From assembly GCA_902789445.1 (NCBI GenBank), contig CADAOB010000005.1, positions 30,191-94,190 of the forward strand: DNA of 64,000 nt, written 5' to 3'. The DNA is from an uncultured Bacteroidia bacterium. GTDB taxonomy: Bacteria; Bacteroidota; Bacteroidia; Bacteroidales; UBA932. Each line of letters begins with the position of its first letter. The first letter of the stretch is position 1. This document shows positions 59,930 to 64,000 of this stretch, one piece after another. The notes below the pieces were generated by a model. That model was not told the origin of the DNA and did no database searches. It saw nothing but the letters and a program-made list of their open reading frames with translations. The translations under genes and the position numbers were made by a program.

Positions 59930-59958
59930 AGATCCCCGGTCAAGCCGGGGATGACGTT
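59930..59958. repeat. 29-base hairpin repeat element, copy 2
   Basis: Identical in sequence and orientation to 51451-51479. Here it lies between the terminator and the rplQ stop codon (59965). Confidence 0.9.
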
Positions 59959-59964
59959 GCTGTC

Positions 59965-60519
59965 TTAGGAATTGCCGCTCTTGCGGGGAGCCTGGACCTT
60001 GCGGGCAGCGGGAGCGGCTTTCGTCGCGTTCTCGTTCGCTGCTTTCGGGGAGTTGGCCTTGCGGGATTTGGTCGCCTTGCCTTCTCCTTCCTGGTTCTTG
60101 CGACCGCCGCTGCGACGGGTCGAAGCGCGTTTGACTTCCTTCTCGGGAGCCTGGCCGCCTTCGGCGAAGTCAACCAGCTGGATGATAGCCATGTCGGCCG
60201 CGTCACCCACGCGGAAACCGGTACGCACGATGCGGGTGTATCCGCCCGGACGCTCGGCGATCTTCGGCGCAACCACGCGGAAGAGCTCGCTGACGGCCTC
60301 TTTCTGCTTCAGGTAGCTGAACACGATACGGCGGGAATGCGTCGTATCTTCCTTGGATTTGGTGATCAGGGGTTCGACATACGTGCGGAGAGCCTTGGCC
60401 TTGGCGACCGTGGTCTCGATCTGCTTGCTGAGAATCAGCGAGGAGGCCATGTTGGCCAGCATCGCCTTGCGGTGACCGCTCTGACGTCCCAAATGATTAA
60501 TTGCCCTGTTATGCCTCAT
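59965..60519 (-). CDS. rplQ: Ribosomal protein L17 with long basic C-terminal extension
   Basis: 184 residues. [40 protein letters not shown] and [25 protein letters not shown] are the L17 core (about 120 residues in most bacteria). About 60 extra residues rich in Lys, Arg, Ala and Asn follow. Part of the large ribosomal subunit near the exit tunnel. Start overlaps the end of rpoA by 11 bases; last gene of the operon. Confidence 0.97.
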   Translation of the reverse strand: MRHNRAINHLGRQSGHRKAMLANMASSLILSKQIETTVAKAKALRTYVEPLITKSKEDTTHSRRIVFSYLKQKEAVSELFRVVAPKIAERPGGYTRIVRTGFRVGDAADMAIIQLVDFAEGGQAPEKEVKRASTRRSGGRKNQEGEGKATKSRKANSPKAANENATKAAPAARKVQAPRKSGNS

Positions 60520-61591
60520 TTTCTTCTATTTCTGTTTCGGGTTCTGTATCAGTTTCTGTTTCTGCACTGCCTGCAGCCTCCGGATCTTCCTCCGGCCTGG
60601 GTTTGGGCTCGATGCCATATTTGGTGACATCCATGCCGAAGCCCAGCTTCACTTTCTCGATGAGCATTTCGATCTCGTTCATCGACTTCTTGCCGAAGTT
60701 GCGGAACTTCATCAGCTCACCGCGCTGGTGGGAGACCAGGTCTGCAAAGGTATCGATATTGGCCGCCTTCAGACAATTGAGTGCCCGGACGGAAAGTTCC
60801 ATATCGGAGAGCTTGGTCAGCAGCAGATGGCGCATGCGGAGCGCCTCTTCGTCGAGCTCCTTGTTCTCCACCTCGACCGGGGTCTCCGGGGTGATCTTCT
60901 CGTCGGAGAAGAGCATGAAGTGGTAGATCAGGATCTTGGCTGCTTCCTTGAGGGCATCCTTCGGATGGATGGAGCCGTCCGTGGTGATCTCAAGGTTGAG
61001 TTTCTCGTAGTCGGTCTTCTGCTCGACACGCCACGGGTCGATCGTGTACTTCACGTTCTTGATGGGCGTGAAGATCGAATCGATGGCGATCGTGTCGACA
61101 GGTGCAAGCTCGACTTTGTTCTCGTCGGCCGGAACATAGCCCCGGCCCTTTCCGATCCGAAGGTCCATGACGAACTTCACCGTGGGCTCCATCGAGCAGA
61201 TGTGGAGTTCGGGGTTGAGGACCTTGAAGGAAGAGAGATTCTTGGAGATGTCTTCAGCGGTGAATTCCTGCTTGCCGCTGATGGTGATGGTCGCCGTCTC
61301 GCTGTCGACATCCTCGATCATCCGTTTGAAGCGGACCTGCTTCAGGTTGAGGACGATGTCGATGACGCTCTCGATGACGCCCGGGATGGTGTCGAACTCG
61401 TGGGCGACACCGTCGATGCGGATCGAGGTGATGGCGAAACCTTCCAGCGAGGAGAGCAGGATGCGGCGCAGCGCGTTGCCGATGGTAATTCCGTAGCCCG
61501 GCTCAAGCGGCCGGAACTCGAAACGACCAAAGGTCTCGCTCGCATCGAGCATGATCACCTTGTCCGGTTTCTGGAATGCTAAAATGGCCAT
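60509..61591 (-). CDS. rpoA: RNA polymerase alpha subunit
   Basis: 360 residues. [26 protein letters not shown] and [15 protein letters not shown] of the N-terminal assembly domain; [21 protein letters not shown] and [15 protein letters not shown] of the C-terminal DNA-binding domain. An acidic tail of about 33 residues (rich in Glu) extends past the usual end. Fourteen bases after rpsD. Confidence 0.98.
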   Translation of the reverse strand: MAILAFQKPDKVIMLDASETFGRFEFRPLEPGYGITIGNALRRILLSSLEGFAITSIRIDGVAHEFDTIPGVIESVIDIVLNLKQVRFKRMIEDVDSETATITISGKQEFTAEDISKNLSSFKVLNPELHICSMEPTVKFVMDLRIGKGRGYVPADENKVELAPVDTIAIDSIFTPIKNVKYTIDPWRVEQKTDYEKLNLEITTDGSIHPKDALKEAAKILIYHFMLFSDEKITPETPVEVENKELDEEALRMRHLLLTKLSDMELSVRALNCLKAANIDTFADLVSHQRGELMKFRNFGKKSMNEIEMLIEKVKLGFGMDVTKYGIEPKPRPEEDPEAAGSAETETDTEPETEIEENEA

Positions 61592-61605
61592 TTCTCTGGA
61601 TTTTA

Positions 61606-62211
61606 TTACTTGGAGTACAACTCGACGATCAACTGTTCGTTGATGGTTTCAGGAATCTCGCTGCGTTCAGGCAGGTTGGCGAACTTGCCGGCGAGACGGC
61701 TGGCATCCCATTCGAGCCAGGGGTACTTGCCTGCGGAGGCGTTGAGGCTGTCCTGGATCACTTCGAGGCTCTTGGAACGCTCGCGGACACCCACGATGCT
61801 GCCGGTCTTGACGATGGTCGACGGAATGTTGCAGACCTCGCCGTTGACGGTGATGTGGCAGTGGGAGACCAGCTGGCGGGCGGCGGCGCGGCTCGGAGCG
61901 ATGCCCATGCGGTAAACCAGGTTGTCGAGACGGGATTCGAGGAGCATGAGCAGGTTTTCACCCGTGCGGCCCTTCATCCTGTTGGCCTTGCCATAGAGGT
62001 TCCGGAACTGACGCTCGAGAACGCCGTAGGTGTATTTCACCTTCTGCTTCTCAGCCAGCTGGGTACCGTACTCGGAAGTCTTCTTGCGCTTCTTGGCCAG
62101 TCCGTGCTGTCCCGGAGGGTAGTTCTTCTTTTCAAAATACTTGTCAGGGCCGTAGATCGGTTCACCGAACTTACGGGCTATCTTGGTTTTCGCACCTGTG
62201 TATCTTGCCAT
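61606..62211 (-). CDS. rpsD: Ribosomal protein S4
   Basis: 201 residues. [37 protein letters not shown] and the S4 domain [26 protein letters not shown] are intact. The N terminus lacks the four-cysteine zinc site (C-minus form). Assembles early on 16S rRNA and can autoregulate its operon. Nineteen bases after rpsK. Confidence 0.98.
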   Translation of the reverse strand: MARYTGAKTKIARKFGEPIYGPDKYFEKKNYPPGQHGLAKKRKKTSEYGTQLAEKQKVKYTYGVLERQFRNLYGKANRMKGRTGENLLMLLESRLDNLVYRMGIAPSRAAARQLVSHCHITVNGEVCNIPSTIVKTGSIVGVRERSKSLEVIQDSLNASAGKYPWLEWDASRLAGKFANLPERSEIPETINEQLIVELYSK

Positions 62212-62230
62212 AATTTCAATACTTTAAACG

Positions 62231-62620
62231 TTAGACTCTACGACGGCCTTTCGGACGGCAGCCATTGTGCGGAAGCGGGGTGACGTCGATGATCTCGGTC
62301 ACTTCGATACCGGCACCGTGGAGGGTACGGATGGCGGATTCACGACCGGCGCCCGGTCCTTTGACATACGCTTTGATCTTGCGCAGACCGAGGTCGTAGG
62401 CGACCTTGGCGCAATCCTGGGCAGCGACCTGGGCGGCATACGGCGTGTTCTTCTTCGAACCGCGGAAGCCCATCTTACCGGCCGAAGACCAGCTGATGAC
62501 CTGACCCGTGCTGTTGGTCAGCGTGACGATCACGTTGTTGAAAGTCGACGAAATATGGGCCTGACCATAAGCGTCAACCTTGACAACTCTTTTCTTGCTT
62601 GTTGTAGTTTTCTTTGCCAT
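62231..62620 (-). CDS. rpsK: Ribosomal protein S11
   Basis: 129 residues. [38 protein letters not shown] and [16 protein letters not shown] are conserved S11 sequences. Platform of the small subunit. Ten bases after rpsM. Confidence 0.98.
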   Translation of the reverse strand: MAKKTTTSKKRVVKVDAYGQAHISSTFNNVIVTLTNSTGQVISWSSAGKMGFRGSKKNTPYAAQVAAQDCAKVAYDLGLRKIKAYVKGPGAGRESAIRTLHGAGIEVTEIIDVTPLPHNGCRPKGRRRV

Positions 62621-62630
62621 AATCTAAACC

Positions 62631-63008
62631 TTACTTCGTTGCTTTCTTCTTGTTGGCCACGGTCTTCTTGCGGCCCTTGCGGGTACGGGCATTGTTCTTG
62701 GTGCTCTGGCCGCGGACAGGGAGGCCGAGACGGTGACGGATGCCGCGATAGCAACCGATGTCCATCAGTCGCTTGATGTTGAGCTGAGTGGCGGAGCGAA
62801 GCTCGCCCTCAATCTTGAATTCGTTGGCAATCATTCCACGGATTGCCGCGATCTGCTCGTCGTTCCAATCCTTGACCTTGATGTCAGGATCGATGTTGAG
62901 CGTCCCGAGGATCTTTTCGGAAGAGCTGCGGCCGATTCCGTAAATGTAGGTCAGACCGATGACTCCACGCTTGTTGTTGGGTAAATCTACTCCGGCTATA
63001 CGTGCCAT
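62631..63008 (-). CDS. rpsM: Ribosomal protein S13
   Basis: 125 residues. [27 protein letters not shown] and [22 protein letters not shown] are S13 signatures; the basic C-terminal tail contacts tRNAs in the small subunit head. Follows rpmJ by 38 bases. Confidence 0.98.
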   Translation of the reverse strand: MARIAGVDLPNNKRGVIGLTYIYGIGRSSSEKILGTLNIDPDIKVKDWNDEQIAAIRGMIANEFKIEGELRSATQLNIKRLMDIGCYRGIRHRLGLPVRGQSTKNNARTRKGRKKTVANKKKATK

Positions 63009-63046
63009 AATCTATTTTTTCTTTATTTGTTTACAAATTGATAAGA

Positions 63047-63163
63047 TTATCCCTGGCGCATCTTGAATTTCGGATTCTTCTTGCAGATGACATACAAGCG
63101 GCCTTTGCGCTTTACGATCTTGCAATCCTCACTACGCTTCTTGATGGATGTCTTGACTTTCAT
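63047..63163 (-). CDS. rpmJ: Ribosomal protein L36 (C-minus form)
   Basis: 38 residues, [17 protein letters not shown]...KMRQG. The length, the basic composition and the final KxRQG identify L36. Of the four zinc ligands of the C-plus form, Cys14 and Cys27 remain while the first Cys and the His are replaced by Ser and Lys, so it is a zinc-free type. Lies between infA and rpsM as usual. Confidence 0.95.
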   Translation of the reverse strand: MKVKTSIKKRSEDCKIVKRKGRLYVICKKNPKFKMRQG

Positions 63164-63175
63164 TGTTGTAAATTT

Positions 63176-63394
63176 TTATTTGTATCTGAAAGATATTCTT
63201 CCTTTTGTCAAATCATACGGGGACATTTCGACCCTCACCTTGTCTCCCGGGAGAATCCGGATGTAATGCATTCGCATCTTGCCCGAGATGTGGGCGATGA
63301 TCACGTGGCCGTTGTCCAGCTCGACGCGGAACATCGCATTCGACAGGGCCTCGATAATGGTTCCTTCTTTTTCAATCGCTGATTGTTTCGGCAT
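63176..63394 (-). CDS. infA: Translation initiation factor IF-1
   Basis: 72 residues. [41 protein letters not shown] and [13 protein letters not shown] form the complete S1-like OB fold. Binds the ribosomal A site during initiation. Three bases after map and 12 bases before rpmJ. Confidence 0.98.
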   Translation of the reverse strand: MPKQSAIEKEGTIIEALSNAMFRVELDNGHVIIAHISGKMRMHYIRILPGDKVRVEMSPYDLTKGRISFRYK

Positions 63395-63397
63395 ATA

Positions 63398-64000
63398 TCA
63401 AAACGTATGGTTTAACAAAGTCCTTTTTCGGCCGTGGCGGACAGCGACCGTCTTCTCGAAATGAGCGGATTTGGCGCCGTCGGCCGTATGGACGGCCCAA
63501 CCGTTGTCATCGAGATACACTTCCTTGCGACCGGCGTTGATCATCGGTTCGATGCAGATCACCATGCCTTCACGAAGCTTCACTCCGTGTCCGCGCCGTC
63601 CGTAGTTGGGGACTTCCGGGCTTTCGTGCATGTCGGTGCCCAGACCGTGTCCGACCAGCTCCCTGACGACGGAGAAACCGAGGTTTTCGCAATAAGACTG
63701 GACCGCCTCGCCGATGTCGCCCGTGCGGTTTCCCGCCACAGCCTGCTGGATGCCGAGCTCAAGCGCGTGCTTGGTGGCATCGAGCAGCTGCTGTGTCCGG
63801 GCGTCCACCTTACCCACCGGGAAGGTGTAGGCCGAGTCGCCGAAGTATCCCCGGTAGATCGTGCCGCAGTCCACCGAGATGATGTCGCCTTCCTTGAGCT
63901 TGTAGGCAGAAGGGAAGCCGTGCACCACCACGTCGTTGACCGACAGGCACAGCGTAGCGGGGAATCCTTCGTAACCGAGGAAGCCGGGGACAGCCCCGAG
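63398..64000 (-). CDS. map: Type I methionine aminopeptidase, 5' end beyond window
   Basis: 200 residues visible, the frame continuing to the right edge (LGYEGFPATLCLSVND precedes VVHGFP). Metal ligands are present: VDCGT and GDSAYTF (two Asp), GHGLGTDMHE (His), CIEPM (Glu) and FEKTVAV (Glu). Removes the initiator Met from new proteins. The position between secY-type genes and infA is standard for this operon. Confidence 0.96.
   Translation of the reverse strand, partial: LGAVPGFLGYEGFPATLCLSVNDVVVHGFPSAYKLKEGDIISVDCGTIYRGYFGDSAYTFPVGKVDARTQQLLDATKHALELGIQQAVAGNRTGDIGEAVQSYCENLGFSVVRELVGHGLGTDMHESPEVPNYGRRGHGVKLREGMVICIEPMINAGRKEVYLDDNGWAVHTADGAKSAHFEKTVAVRHGRKRTLLNHTF

Overview
The window looks like chromosomal DNA from a gut-type Bacteroidales (Bacteroidota). 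The evidence is the recurring -7 promoter box TAnnTTTG, the lack of obvious Shine-Dalgarno sequences, an UpxY-type NusG paralog heading a polysaccharide locus, the gene order rseC-rnfBCDGEA, an SDR-type L-threonine dehydrogenase, and an extended L17 next to RpoA. Hand counts of single 60-base lines give about 40% G+C near the left end and about 60% in the housekeeping half. Genus cannot be fixed from the sequence alone. No stretch longer than 300 bases lacks a gene; the largest gaps (about 170 bases, at 29138-29314 and 47459-47626) hold a terminator plus a tRNA gene, and a tandem duplication plus a terminator.

Region 1 (1-27941, minus strand): one large surface-polysaccharide locus read right to left. 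upxY (antiterminator) is followed by wza (outer-membrane export lipoprotein), wzc (co-polymerase/tyrosine kinase), wzm and wzt (ABC exporter with a glycan-binding tail), then about 20 assembly genes: GT2, GT4, GT8-like, GT14 and GT-D-fold glycosyltransferases, a WbsX protein, a pyruvyl transferase, a hexapeptide acyltransferase, a six-hairpin glycosidase-like protein, and at the far end a radical SAM enzyme coupled to a beta-helix protein. Most junctions are ATGA or GTGA overlaps. An AAA-ATPase/PD-(D/E)XK gene sits inside with its own promoter. No flippase (Wzx) or polymerase (Wzy) is visible, so export by the ABC transporter is the likely route. Base composition drops left of about 5640.

Region 2 (28043-31282): secreted SGNH hydrolase (+), tRNA-Pro(CGG) (-), SpoU-family rRNA/tRNA methyltransferase (-) and glyA (+), with facing promoters and bidirectional terminators.

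Region 3 (31286-42302, minus): a tightly packed run of two tandem M23 peptidase paralogs (one with a Cys replacing a catalytic His), a MerR regulator, a Nif3-like protein, a zinc-ribbon coiled-coil protein, dnaB, rseC, rnfB-C-D-G-E-A and a small TPR protein.

Region 4 (42398-59890, mostly plus): alaS, then a single reading frame fusing an LptF/LptG-type permease to methionyl-tRNA formyltransferase; L-threonine dehydrogenase (-) divergent from queG (+); thiN, a histidine phosphatase and a giant alpha-2-macroglobulin-like protein (-); then tgt, a second LptF/LptG permease and a nucleoside-type MFS transporter (+). Short dispersed repeats lie here: a 28-base inverted pair around the dehydrogenase/queG couple and a 29-base hairpin element found twice.

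Region 5 (59965-64000, minus): the distal end of the spc/alpha ribosomal operon: map (cut by the window end), infA, rpmJ, rpsM, rpsK, rpsD, rpoA, rplQ.
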